Under the pieces are notes generated by a model. That model had not been told where the DNA came from, did not search any database, and saw only the letters and a list, made by a program, of their open reading frames with translations. Source: Synechococcus sp. M44_DOE_062 (lineage in GTDB: Bacteria; Cyanobacteriota; Cyanobacteriia; Thermostichales; Thermostichaceae). From it: a stretch of DNA of 64,000 nucleotides. The position numbers and the translations under genes were made by a program. The stretch covers positions 1-64,000 of the forward strand of contig DVDX01000022.1 in assembly GCA_015295985.1 (NCBI GenBank). Direction: 5' to 3'. The first letter of the stretch is position 1. Every line of letters begins with the position of its first letter. Of this stretch, positions 48,923-58,052 are shown piece by piece.

Positions 48923-49059
48923 CCGGGCTCTGAAGTTATCTGCAATACAAACTTGTATCTCTTGCTACGAAACGAGACCCAGTTCTATGATGGGGGTGGC
49001 AGGGCAAGATTTTCCCGACCCTTCGGTGTGTCCTATTCATTCCACGTGTAGGTTAAGCT

Positions 49060-49290
49060 ATGCCCACTTTACAAGCCACCCACTATGCGGTTGAGGCCAT
49101 CCAGGAGGAAGCTCGTCGCCTTATCCGGCAGGGGGTCTTACGCCGCTCGGAAGCCATTGCCCACCTGCAACCCTTTTTCCCACAGCGGGAGTGGCAGGCA
49201 ATTGCCCAAGAGCTGGAGCTGCAAGACTACTGCCCCTCGGATCCCCTCTGCGATTTAATCGGCGACTGCGAGGAGTGGGGCGAAGACTAA
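49060..49290 (+). CDS. DUF4327 family protein
   Basis: 76-aa cyanobacterial protein. EAIQEEARRLIRQGVLRRSE and FPQREWQAIAQELELQDY match my recollection of the DUF4327 pattern (an EARxL helix, a REW motif, and a D-L-I-G-D end). Function unknown. It is short and acidic at the end (CEEWGED). Confidence 0.75.
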   Translation: MPTLQATHYAVEAIQEEARRLIRQGVLRRSEAIAHLQPFFPQREWQAIAQELELQDYCPSDPLCDLIGDCEEWGED

Positions 49291-49440
49291 GCCTCGATCT
49301 GCCGAAGATGGCAAGCGGTCGGCGTTGGCAGACAGCCAATGCTTCCTTCTATCCCACCCGTTTTTTCCCTCTTGATCTGTCGGCGGTTAAGCTGGATGAA
49401 CTATAGTCAGTAATCAAATATCCCTTTTCGCCGGGTTCGC

Positions 49441-51723
49441 ATGGGTCAGACGGCTGTCATTGCCACCTCAGATGGAGGTCTTGACCTGAATAGCCTCGGT
49501 TTTGAGGTGCCAGGGTGGCTGTGTGCTCTGCTTGCCGGTGCAGAGGATCCTGGCGACGGGCTGCGGCCTTACACGGCTGAAGGAGCCAATCTGCTGCGCC
49601 GTGCCTTTGAGTTTTCTTATTGTTTGCATCAAGGCCAAAAACGCAAATCGGGGGATCCCTACATTGCCCATCCGGTAGCCGTGGCCACTCTCCTACGGGA
49701 GCTGGGGGGAGATGCGGTGACAGTGGCAGCGGGCCTTTTGCACGATGTTGTCGAGGATACAGAAGTTACCCTAGAGGCGCTAGAAGCTGAATTTGGCTCT
49801 GAAGTTCGCCTACTGGTAGAAGGGGTTACCAAACTCTCCCAGTTTAATTTCTCCAGCAAAACCGAGCAGCAAGCGGAAAATTTCCGCCGCATGTTTGTGG
49901 CCATGGCCAAAGATATTCGAGTCATCGTGGTCAAGCTGGCGGATCGCTTACACAACATGCGCACGCTGCAGTATCTCTCCCCCAGTAAGCAACGGCAAAT
50001 TGCAGCCGAAACCATGGAAATTTTTGCCCCGCTGGCCAACCGACTGGGGATCTGGCACTTCAAATGGGAACTGGAGGACTTGGCTTTTAAGTACCTGGAC
50101 TACGAGGCTTACCGGAAGATCCAGGAATTGGTCAATGCCAAGCGCGCCGAGCGAGAGGCAGAGATTCAAGCTTTTATTGAGGAGCTGCGGCAGAACCTTC
50201 TTCAAGCGGGGCTGGAACGCTTTGAGATCAACGGGCGGCCCAAACATTTGTACAGCATCTATCGCAAGATGCAGCAGCAGCGCAAAGAATTTCACGAGAT
50301 CTACGATCTCTCAGCAGTGCGGGTGATCGTACAGACCAACAGCGAGTGCTATCGGGTACTGGCAGTTGTTCACAACTGCTTCCGCCCCATCCCTGGCCGT
50401 TTCAAAGACTACATCGGTCTGCCCAAGGCTAATCGCTACCAATCGTTGCATACGGCAGTAATCGGCCTGCAGGGAAGACCGGTGGAGGTACAGATCCGCA
50501 CCGAAGAGATGCACCGCGTGGCTGAGTACGGGATCGCCGCCCACTGGAAGTACAAGGAGGCCGGCAGCACCACCGTTAAGCCGGATGAGGAGCGCTTCAC
50601 CTGGCTGCGGCAGCTCTTGGAGTGGCAAAACGACCTCAAAGACGACAAAGAGTATCTGGACACCCTTCGCGAGAATCTGTTTGAAAGCGAGGTTTACGTT
50701 TTCACCCCCAAGGGGGACTTGCTGGCCTTGCCCCAGGGATCCTGTCCGGTGGACTTCGCCTATCGCATCCACTCCGAAATTGGGGATCACTGTGCAGGGG
50801 CGCGGGTGAACAACAAGATTGTGCCTCTGGATACCCGCCTGCGCAACGGCGACATTGTGCAGATCATCACCCACAAAAATGCCCACCCCAGCCTAGATTG
50901 GATCAATTTCGTTGCCACCAGCTCTGCCCGCAATCGCATTCGCCAATGGTTCAAGCGCTCGAATCGCGAGCAAAACATCGCGCGGGGCCGGCATTTGCTG
51001 GAGCGGGAACTTGGCAAGACTGGGTTTGATGCCCTACTCAAATCAGAGCGGATGCAGAAGGTAGCCGAAAAGCTCAACTACGCCAGTGTAGAGGATTTGC
51101 TGGCCGCTCTGGGTTATGGCGAGACAACCCCCACGCTGGTGATCCATCGGCTGCAGGAGGTCAGCAGGCCGGCAGTATCTGCTCCCACAGAGGAGGAATC
51201 GCTTGAGGGATCCAAGCTGTTGTTGCCGCGGGCTTCTGCGGCTCCCAGTTCTGCCAAATCCCAATCTCCCATTCTGGGGGTGGAGGGCCTGAAACACCAG
51301 TTGGCCAAGTGTTGTAATCCGCTGCCGGGGGATCCGATCTTGGGCGTGGTCACCCGCTTCAAGGGGATTAGCATCCACCACCAGGATTGCCCACGGGTGG
51401 CCCAGGTTGCGGGGGAACGGCTGGTGCCGGTACGCTGGAACGAAGAGCAACTGCGGCAGAGCGCCCAGATCTACCCGGTAGAACTCCACCTAGAGGTTAT
51501 TGACCGCGTCGGGGTGCTGCGGGATATCCTTTCCCGCCTATCGGATCAAGGTATCAATGTTCGCAATGCCAAGGTACAAACTTTTGCCAACCGCACTGCC
51601 TTGATCGATCTCTGCATTGACGTACGCGACAAAAAACAACTCATGCAGGTTCAGAGTCAACTGCGCCAGCTTTCTGACGTGATTGTGCTACGTTCCCGCC
51701 ATCACCAGAACGGATCCCGTTGA
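49441..51723 (+). CDS. rel: Bifunctional (p)ppGpp synthetase/hydrolase
   Basis: 760-aa stringent-response enzyme. HD hydrolase domain with GDPYIAHP (71-78) and the HD pair at 101-102; synthetase domain with EIYDLSAVRVIV, NRYQSLHTAV and EVQIRTEEMHRVAEYGIAAH; TGS domain (VYVFTPKGDLLALPQGSCPV); C-terminal ACT domain (LEVIDRVGVLRDILSRLSDQ). Both active sites look intact, so it should make and degrade (p)ppGpp, as is usual for the single cyanobacterial Rel. It is followed by the putative replication origin. Confidence 0.96.
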   Translation: MGQTAVIATSDGGLDLNSLGFEVPGWLCALLAGAEDPGDGLRPYTAEGANLLRRAFEFSYCLHQGQKRKSGDPYIAHPVAVATLLRELGGDAVTVAAGLLHDVVEDTEVTLEALEAEFGSEVRLLVEGVTKLSQFNFSSKTEQQAENFRRMFVAMAKDIRVIVVKLADRLHNMRTLQYLSPSKQRQIAAETMEIFAPLANRLGIWHFKWELEDLAFKYLDYEAYRKIQELVNAKRAEREAEIQAFIEELRQNLLQAGLERFEINGRPKHLYSIYRKMQQQRKEFHEIYDLSAVRVIVQTNSECYRVLAVVHNCFRPIPGRFKDYIGLPKANRYQSLHTAVIGLQGRPVEVQIRTEEMHRVAEYGIAAHWKYKEAGSTTVKPDEERFTWLRQLLEWQNDLKDDKEYLDTLRENLFESEVYVFTPKGDLLALPQGSCPVDFAYRIHSEIGDHCAGARVNNKIVPLDTRLRNGDIVQIITHKNAHPSLDWINFVATSSARNRIRQWFKRSNREQNIARGRHLLERELGKTGFDALLKSERMQKVAEKLNYASVEDLLAALGYGETTPTLVIHRLQEVSRPAVSAPTEEESLEGSKLLLPRASAAPSSAKSQSPILGVEGLKHQLAKCCNPLPGDPILGVVTRFKGISIHHQDCPRVAQVAGERLVPVRWNEEQLRQSAQIYPVELHLEVIDRVGVLRDILSRLSDQGINVRNAKVQTFANRTALIDLCIDVRDKKQLMQVQSQLRQLSDVIVLRSRHHQNGSR

Positions 51724-52440
51724 CCTACGCCTGGCCCTTCGCGGGTACGGACTCTAGACCGCATCCCTATTGCGACTCGCTCCTGCAGCAGCCCAATTTT
51801 GGGTCAGGCGCTGTCCCATCCTCATCCTGACCTCCTTTGCCGCTTCTGGTGCGCAGAGCGCTTTCCTGCTCCTCTTGGGTCTTGCCAAAGATCCCGTGTC
51901 ATCTCACAGGTAGCCAGGCAAGACCGACAAGCCCAGAGCAATATCCCAGGCTTTCTTCGACAGCCTGTGGAAAACCTGTGGAAATCCAGCGAAGCCCGCC
52001 CCAGCTCCGATGGAACCCCCAGCCATATCTAGGGGGAAGGATTCTCTACCTTAGGGGATCTCACACTGACTGTGCGTTAATTTTTATGAATTTGTCAGGA
52101 AATCATAACATTAGCCTGTGGAAAACCTGTGGAAAAACCTGGAAAATCTGTGGAAAACCTGTGGAAAAACCCCCCAAGTTATCAACAGGTATAAATACTC
52201 TGTGGAAAAGTGGTCAAGTTATCCACAGTTTTTCCACAGGTGGGGAATAAGCTCAAAAGCTCATGGCACAAGGTGTTGACGATCACTTTCCACAGTTTCC
52301 ACAGCCCCTACTACTACTAGATCAAAAAATTAAATTCGATAGGGATCGCAATTTCAGATCTATCCTACGCGCGAGGCAAATTTTCCAAAACTTGCCCGCA
52401 AGGGGAGGGATCCAACCGGAGCAGTCGGTGTAGGATCTGC
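51724..52440. other. Putative chromosomal replication origin (oriC)
   Basis: 717 bp without genes, between rel and dnaN. It holds at least eleven DnaA-box-like 9-mers. TGTGGAAAA-type boxes are at 51966, 51977, 52117, 52128, 52149, 52160 and 52201; TTATCCACA is at 52219; TTTTCCACA-type boxes are at 52230, 52286 and 52295. Pairs start 11 bp apart (about one helical turn), and two pairs are two turns apart. AT-rich stretches lie at 52072-52113 and 52316-52340, candidates for the unwinding element. Position next to dnaN is where many cyanobacteria have their origin. Confidence 0.8.
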
Positions 52441-52464
52441 GTGTGCAGCCTTCAAGTGCTCCCC

Positions 52465-53880
52465 ATGGTGCAAGCCCAGCGTTCTGTGGATCGAGAACTC
52501 GAAACCGAGTCGTTTACGCCGGTGTTGTCCAGCAGCAAGGCTGCAGCTCTCCATCGTGGGGAGGGGCACCTTGACGGGGCTGTGAACTCGTCTCTGGAGG
52601 GTTTCAGCTTCACCTGCGAGCAAGCCGATCTCAGCCACCACCTCGCTTCCGTTGGACGGGCTGTGGCCAGCCGCCCTGCCCTGCCCGTTTTGGCCAATGT
52701 GTTGGTGGAGGCCGACGCGGAAACTCAACGGGTTGCTCTGACCGCCTTTGACTTGAACTTGTGCATTCGCAGCGAGTTCGAGGCTCAGGTCAAGGGATCT
52801 GGCCGCACCACCCTGCCTGCGAAGCTGCTCAGCGACATCGTCAGCCGCCTGCCCAACGGCCCGATGACTCTGGCGCTCCGTGCCACCAACGCGAACAGCC
52901 GAGCTCAGGATGATGCCCCTGCGCTCCTTACGTCAGCAGCCGGCCAGTACCAAGTGCGCAGCATGTCGGCTGAAGAGTTCCCCACCTTGCCAGAGATATC
53001 GCTCCGCGGCGCCGACACAGATGAGGGTTTTGCAGGGGAAGAAAGCCCAACAGCTCAGGCTCTAGAGCTGCCCATCGAGAGCCTGTTGCAGGGGATCAGC
53101 CAAACCCTTTTTGCCGCCTCTGGAGATGAGACCAAGCAGGTGCTCACAGGAGTGCATGTCAAGCTCTTGCCAGGGGATCCCCCTTGCCTAGAGTTTGCAG
53201 CCACTGATGGGCATCGTCTGGCGATGGTGCAGGTGGAAGCGGACGGGATCCCGGTTGCATCCGCCGATGGGGGGGTTGGGTTAGATTTCACCATTCCTGC
53301 TCGCACTTTGCGGGAGGTGGAGCGCATCCTCGGCGCACAGACCATCGCCTCTACGGTGGAGCTGAGGTTTGACCGTTCGCGTCAGCGGGACGGAGTCCCT
53401 TCCCAAGTGCAGTTTGTGCTGCCCCCTCGCGCCAACAAAACCCAGTGCCAACAGCGAATCACCAGCCGCCTTTTGGAGGGCCAATATCCGGACTACAACC
53501 GCCTGATTCCCAAGCAATTTGAGCGCCAGGTAACCCTGGAGCGTCGCCCTCTGATTGAGTCGCTGGAACGGGTGGGGGTGCTGGCTGCCCAAAGAAACGA
53601 CATCGTCAAGTTCAATCTTTCTGCTGCAGCTCAAACCCTGCGCATCAGCACTGAGGCACCCGATGTGGGCAGTGGCGAGGAATCTTTGCCGGTGCAAATG
53701 TCTGGCCCTGACTTGGAGCTGGCTTTCAATGTGCGTTACCTGCTGGATGCCCTTAAGGTGTTTCACACGCAGCAGGTGAGCCTAGAGCTAAACGGTGCCA
53801 CTCAGCCGGCCATTTGGAGGCCTCTTGGGGCAATGCGGCTCTGTTACTTGGTCATGCCGGTACAGCTACGGGCTACCTAG
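52465..53880 (+). CDS. dnaN: DNA polymerase III beta subunit (sliding clamp)
   Basis: Ring-forming processivity clamp of three repeated domains, e.g. RAVASRPALPVLANVLVEAD, ATDGHRLAMVQVE and LEGQYPDYNRLIPKQF. From ATG 52465 it has 471 aa, much longer than the usual ~375. About 45 residues at the N-terminus are non-conserved; a GTG at 52582 would give 432 aa, with family sequence starting at FSFTCEQADL. Internal excess includes two dispersed-repeat segments, at 52875-52900 (TNANSRAQ) and 53375-53399 (RSRQRDGVPSQ). The gene adjoins oriC. Confidence 0.93.
   Translation: MVQAQRSVDRELETESFTPVLSSSKAAALHRGEGHLDGAVNSSLEGFSFTCEQADLSHHLASVGRAVASRPALPVLANVLVEADAETQRVALTAFDLNLCIRSEFEAQVKGSGRTTLPAKLLSDIVSRLPNGPMTLALRATNANSRAQDDAPALLTSAAGQYQVRSMSAEEFPTLPEISLRGADTDEGFAGEESPTAQALELPIESLLQGISQTLFAASGDETKQVLTGVHVKLLPGDPPCLEFAATDGHRLAMVQVEADGIPVASADGGVGLDFTIPARTLREVERILGAQTIASTVELRFDRSRQRDGVPSQVQFVLPPRANKTQCQQRITSRLLEGQYPDYNRLIPKQFERQVTLERRPLIESLERVGVLAAQRNDIVKFNLSAAAQTLRISTEAPDVGSGEESLPVQMSGPDLELAFNVRYLLDALKVFHTQQVSLELNGATQPAIWRPLGAMRLCYLVMPVQLRAT
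52875..52900 (+). repeat. Dispersed repeat copy in dnaN
   Basis: GCTCCGTGCCACCAACGCGA then ACAGCC; relative of the core at 21550, read in frame in domain 1 of the clamp. Confidence 0.45.
53375..53399 (+). repeat. Dispersed repeat copy in dnaN
   Basis: GTTCGCGTCAGCGGGACGGA then GTCCC; the inverted form of the repeat core (GGACTCCGTCCCGCTGACGC). It encodes a hydrophilic loop in the clamp. Confidence 0.6.
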
Positions 53881-54097
53881 TCCTAGGGGAACTCCACCCA
53901 GCTCTACTCCGAAACCCCAAATCATCATCTCGACCCAATCTGCAGTCGTTTCAGGGTGAGAGGGAGAAGCCTGGGCTACTGAGAAGCGTCTTCTGGCCGG
54001 GTGTGCCCGACTTTTTGGTGTGGGTGCAGTGTCCCAGTTGGATTTGAAGAAGTGGATCTTGTTCCATGCTCGGAGAGTAAGTGGATGCCGATCCAGC

Positions 54098-55297
54098 TTA
54101 AACAAAGCGGTGGGTAAACTCCTGCACCAAGTCCACACGTCCTTTGCGCAAAACTGCCGGATCCAAGCGCTCAGTGGTGTTGCAAGTCATCAGCACCACC
54201 AGCCTTTGTTCACAGTCGGCGTATTCTGCATCAAGCACGCTTTGGTGGAGGGTACCATCCAGCAGACTGAGGATGCGTTCGGTTTTGGTGCTCCGCTGGG
54301 CCACTTCACTGGCCCGGTCTTGGGCGAGGTTGTCTGCCTCATTGACGATCAGGCACACCCGCTCCAGATAGGAAGGCGCAATGAACTCCTGCACGGCTTC
54401 ATGATCCAAGATAAACACCACATAGCCCAGTGGTACCAGCAGCTCGTGGGCCACCGCTTGCGTCCAGGCGGTTTTGCCGGTACCTGGGATCCCGTGTACC
54501 AAGACCGCCAACCGCTCCTGCTGCAGAATTCGCTGTTGAACTTGATCGGTAAAGGCTTGAATCTCGGCGGGAAAAGAACTGATTGGATGTGGGCTTTGGA
54601 TTTGCCCAATCCGGTTTTGGTAGCCGCTCACCATCACCGCCAGGTTGTAGGTAACCTTGCGGATCAAAGGCTTGAGATCGACCCCAATCAGGGTGTAGCG
54701 ACGGCGGGTTTGATAGGTGGTCTGGATTTGCAGCCAAATCTGATGCTCCGGCCAAAAGGCATAGACAGTGCCCGGACTGCTGATCTGATCCCAGCCGTTG
54801 AAATGCTCAACCGGGTAGTAGAAGTAGCGATCCATGTACACTTGCACGATCTGTGCTGGTCGCCCCAGATGGGCCAAGATTTTGAGAACGATAACTTCTT
54901 GCAGACGATTCAAGACGTAATGAATGGGAATCTGGTCACGGCTCACCTGCTGCCGCAGCGGAGTTTCCGTCGAAAGATAGCTGCGAAAGGTGCAGTCGGG
55001 GCCGGGTGGGGGTGGGGTAATGCTGTTCCAGAATTCCTCGATCTCGTAACGGGTGTTCTCTGAAAACAGGTTAAGCAAATTGGCCAGCGGGCTATATTCG
55101 TTGCGTCCCACTGCGTTGGCGATATCGCTGCACACATCCAGAATTTTCTCGGCCAATTCCCAGGGATCGCGCGTAGCCAGTTGCCAGAAATACTCGACAT
55201 CGAAATGGCGGAGCAGAGGTCTCCACCCGGATTGCAGGAGATTGTAGCTGTTGGTCTGCCGATAGCTGGGGTAATAGTCGTCGTAACCGTTATCCAT
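54098..55297 (-). CDS. AAA-family ATPase
   Basis: 399 aa. The C-terminal half is an AAA ATPase: Walker A GIPGTGKT (269-276), Walker B-like RVCLIVNEADNL, sensor 1 LVVLMTCNTTE and an arginine pair near the end (LRKGRVDLV). The N-terminal 240 residues form a domain I cannot place; it contains a Tyr-rich beginning and a Pro run (92-100). The protein is cytosolic, without a protease or nuclease motif. Function unknown. The position beside dnaN and the origin may be chance. Confidence 0.75.
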   Translation of the reverse strand: MDNGYDDYYPSYRQTNSYNLLQSGWRPLLRHFDVEYFWQLATRDPWELAEKILDVCSDIANAVGRNEYSPLANLLNLFSENTRYEIEEFWNSITPPPPGPDCTFRSYLSTETPLRQQVSRDQIPIHYVLNRLQEVIVLKILAHLGRPAQIVQVYMDRYFYYPVEHFNGWDQISSPGTVYAFWPEHQIWLQIQTTYQTRRRYTLIGVDLKPLIRKVTYNLAVMVSGYQNRIGQIQSPHPISSFPAEIQAFTDQVQQRILQQERLAVLVHGIPGTGKTAWTQAVAHELLVPLGYVVFILDHEAVQEFIAPSYLERVCLIVNEADNLAQDRASEVAQRSTKTERILSLLDGTLHQSVLDAEYADCEQRLVVLMTCNTTERLDPAVLRKGRVDLVQEFTHRFV

Positions 55298-55499
55298 GCA
55301 GGGTTAGGGGCTAGGAAAAGGGGGAAGCGGTGGGCTTGCTGGGGCGTGGATGCCTCTCCCACGAGAGCAAGACTAGGGCGGCCCGGCACTGGGGCTCCAA
55401 AAAGGGGGTAGGGCATGTATGTTAGCTTGCGTCCCCGGCTCAGAGGCAACAGCCCCACCGTTTTCCGGTGCCAGATTCCGTTGGGAAAGTGTATCCCAA

Positions 55500-56501
55500 T
55501 TAGGTAGGGAGGGCTTCCAAATCGTTGCTGTGGGCTGCGGAGCTGGAATTGCCTTCTAGGGCTGCTTGGGCGTTGCGTCGTAGTCGGCGGGCCTTGAGAC
55601 GGCGTAGGGCGGAAGCGGGAAACTTTTGGTGGAATTCCCCATCTTCCATCTGGGCCAGCTCCTGCAGATCGGGGGCAACATTCCAAGGGTAAGGCTGAAA
55701 ATCCGGGATCCTGCTGGGTTGGGCAAAGCGCTGGTTCCAAGGGCAGACCTCTTGGCAAATGTCGCAGCCGGCCACCCAGTTGTGCAGGTTTTGGGCGATT
55801 TCTACAGGGATCCGCTCAGCGTGGCTTTCTAGGGTGTAATAGGCGATGCAGCGGCGGGAATCGACCACCCCCGGACTGACGATGGCCTGAGTGGGGCAAG
55901 CCTCTAGGCAGCGGGTGCAGGTGCCGCAGTGGGTGGTATGGGGCCGGTCAGGAACCAGCTTGAGGGTGGTCAGGATGACCCCCAGAAAAATCCAGGAGCC
56001 GTACTCGCGGGTGAGCAACAGGCTGTTTTTGCCGATCCAACCCAAGCCCGCCTGCATGGCCCAGGGCTTTTCCGCAACCGGGCCGGTATCCACGTAGAAT
56101 CGACCCGTATGCTTGGGGAACCGGGCTTGCATCCAGAGGTGGAGTTGTTTGAGCCGTCGTCCCAACACGCGGTGATAATCTCGACCCCAAGCGTAGCGGG
56201 AGATCTTGCCTTTGCCCGGATCCCGACTGTGGTGGATGGGAGTGTAGTAATTCAAGGCCACACAGACCAGAGATTGCACCCCCGGCAGCACCCGCTCTGG
56301 ATCCATTCGCCGGGGATCGGCCATCCAGGTCATGTCGGCGGCCATGCCTGCGGCCAACCAAGCTTGCAGACCCCGCAAGTCGGGGGGATCCTCTATGCTG
56401 GCAATGCCGACTTTGTCAAAGCCCAGCGCCAGCGCCTGTCGTTTCACTTCCTCTGTGATCCCAGCCCAGTCTGCTTCTTCTGGCCACACAGGGACATCCA
56501 A
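55500..56501 (-). CDS. queG: Epoxyqueuosine reductase
   Basis: ~333-aa cobalamin- and [4Fe-4S]-dependent enzyme, last step of queuosine synthesis in tRNA. KRQALALGFDKVGIA begins the conserved part, and two cluster motifs CGTCTRCLEACP and CDICQEVCPWN are present. The frame is open to 56672, overlapping the amidohydrolase; a start at TTG 56501 (3 nt after that stop) or GTG 56489 seems more reasonable. It is probably co-transcribed with the amidohydrolase. Confidence 0.93.
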   Translation of the reverse strand: MDVPVWPEEADWAGITEEVKRQALALGFDKVGIASIEDPPDLRGLQAWLAAGMAADMTWMADPRRMDPERVLPGVQSLVCVALNYYTPIHHSRDPGKGKISRYAWGRDYHRVLGRRLKQLHLWMQARFPKHTGRFYVDTGPVAEKPWAMQAGLGWIGKNSLLLTREYGSWIFLGVILTTLKLVPDRPHTTHCGTCTRCLEACPTQAIVSPGVVDSRRCIAYYTLESHAERIPVEIAQNLHNWVAGCDICQEVCPWNQRFAQPSRIPDFQPYPWNVAPDLQELAQMEDGEFHQKFPASALRRLKARRLRRNAQAALEGNSSSAAHSNDLEALPT

Positions 56502-56503
56502 CG

Positions 56504-57919
56504 CTACTCTGGCAAGCCCATCACCCGACGATAACGAGCTTCTAGATGCTCTGCCTGCTGGGATCGGCGGAAGGGATCCCAGGTGCTGTGAGTAAACAGA
56601 TCTTGCCGCAGCTTGGCCACATCCACCGTCGTCACGGCTCCGCCGGACACCACCTGTTTTCCTCGCACCCAAACGCTATGCACTGCCTGGGTGGGCCGAC
56701 CCAACACCAGCAGCCCAATGGGATCGGTACGGGGCAACAGCGACAGTTGGGTGAGATCGTACAGCACCAGATCCGCTTGCTTACCCACTTCCAGGGATCC
56801 CATCTGATCCCCCAGGCCCAAGCCGATTGCCCCACCTCGGGCTGCCATCTCGATGCTCTCGCGGGGAGAAATCCAGTGGCGGTAGTCGGGATCCGTGATG
56901 TTGTGAAGGATGGTGCCGATTTTGATGGCCTCTAGCAAATCCTGCGAATCGTTGCTGGCGGATCCATCGCAGCCAAAGGCCACGTTCACCCCTGCCCGGC
57001 GATAGTTCAAAATGGGGGCAATGCCGCTGCCCAGGCGCAGGTTGCTCAGGGGGTTGTGAACAACGGTAGAGCCGGTGCGGGCCAAGATCTCGATATCGGC
57101 ATCGCTGAGCCAGACGCAGTGGGCCAAGGAAGTTTTCCGGTCTAGGTAGCCCAAGCGCTCCAGATGCTCCACAGCGCTACAGTCGTACTTTTCCTGGGCC
57201 AACATCTGCTGGGCGCGGGTTTCCAACAAGTGGGCGTGGCGGGGTAGGTCATACTTCTGGCTTAACTCCGCACAGCCCTTGAACAGCTCGTCTGAGCACA
57301 GTTGGATCCCTGTGGGGGCCACCATGAGGGTAATGCCCTCTTCTGGCCGGTGAAAGCGCTGCACCGCCTCTTCCACAATGGCCAGCACCTCTGCTGTGGA
57401 GAGGGGGTAGGTTTCCGGCTCCCGATCCCAAGAGGAGCTGCTGGGCAACCCCCGAGAGAGGGCTTGATCCTGGATCAAGGGGCCCACGAAGGCGCGGATC
57501 CCGACTTCTCGGTAGGCCCGTACCGCCGCCTCAATGGTGGCCAACTCTTGGCCTGGGATCAGCACCAGATGATCCACCACCGAGGTGCCGCCCGTCAGCA
57601 GGGTTTCCACTGCCGTCCCCAGAGCGCTGAGATAGATTTTTTCCGGATCCGGCGGCGCATACTCGTGCAGTTGTGCCAGCCACAGCTCCAGCGGATAGGG
57701 CGGTATGATCCCTCGTTGCCACATTTCGGAAGAATGGGTGTGGGCATTGACAAAGCCCGGCAGCAAGAGTTGGTTACTGGCATCCAGTTCCAGGCTGTCT
57801 GCGCCCGTTGCAGGCAAGCCTTTGCCTATGGCAGCAATCCGTTCCCCCTCGATTCGCACATCTGCGGTTTCGTAGCCGGTGGCGGTGGGAATTAACGCAT
57901 TGCGCAAGATAAAACTCAT
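56504..57919 (-). CDS. Amidohydrolase, MTA/SAH deaminase-like
   Basis: 471-aa zinc-dependent TIM-barrel deaminase of the TrzA/ATZ/MtaD family. Zn ligands are at NAHTHSSE (HxH), the later His residues (RHAHLLET, SLAHCVWL), and an Asp in FGCDGSASNDS. Known relatives deaminate 5'-methylthioadenosine and S-adenosylhomocysteine, or guanine/8-oxoguanine. The preference is not readable; the flanking queG is a tRNA modification enzyme, so a nucleoside-related substrate is likely by context only. Confidence 0.85.
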   Translation of the reverse strand: MSFILRNALIPTATGYETADVRIEGERIAAIGKGLPATGADSLELDASNQLLLPGFVNAHTHSSEMWQRGIIPPYPLELWLAQLHEYAPPDPEKIYLSALGTAVETLLTGGTSVVDHLVLIPGQELATIEAAVRAYREVGIRAFVGPLIQDQALSRGLPSSSSWDREPETYPLSTAEVLAIVEEAVQRFHRPEEGITLMVAPTGIQLCSDELFKGCAELSQKYDLPRHAHLLETRAQQMLAQEKYDCSAVEHLERLGYLDRKTSLAHCVWLSDADIEILARTGSTVVHNPLSNLRLGSGIAPILNYRRAGVNVAFGCDGSASNDSQDLLEAIKIGTILHNITDPDYRHWISPRESIEMAARGGAIGLGLGDQMGSLEVGKQADLVLYDLTQLSLLPRTDPIGLLVLGRPTQAVHSVWVRGKQVVSGGAVTTVDVAKLRQDLFTHSTWDPFRRSQQAEHLEARYRRVMGLPE

Positions 57920-58052
57920 GCCCGGGATCCAAAAAGGCCGTCTGCTACCTTAGCGTGCTGGAGTTAACCCTGCCAAGGCGGGAGGCTCAGAACATTTACA
58001 TGCATAACCTAGCCTTTCCCCCAAGGGATGACCCAAGCGTAGTGGTTATCGG

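Noticed and set aside
51966-52303. Possible CRISPR or iteron array
   Set aside because: Units are 9 bp, match DnaA boxes, occur on both strands and lack spacers of constant length; position beside dnaN favours oriC.
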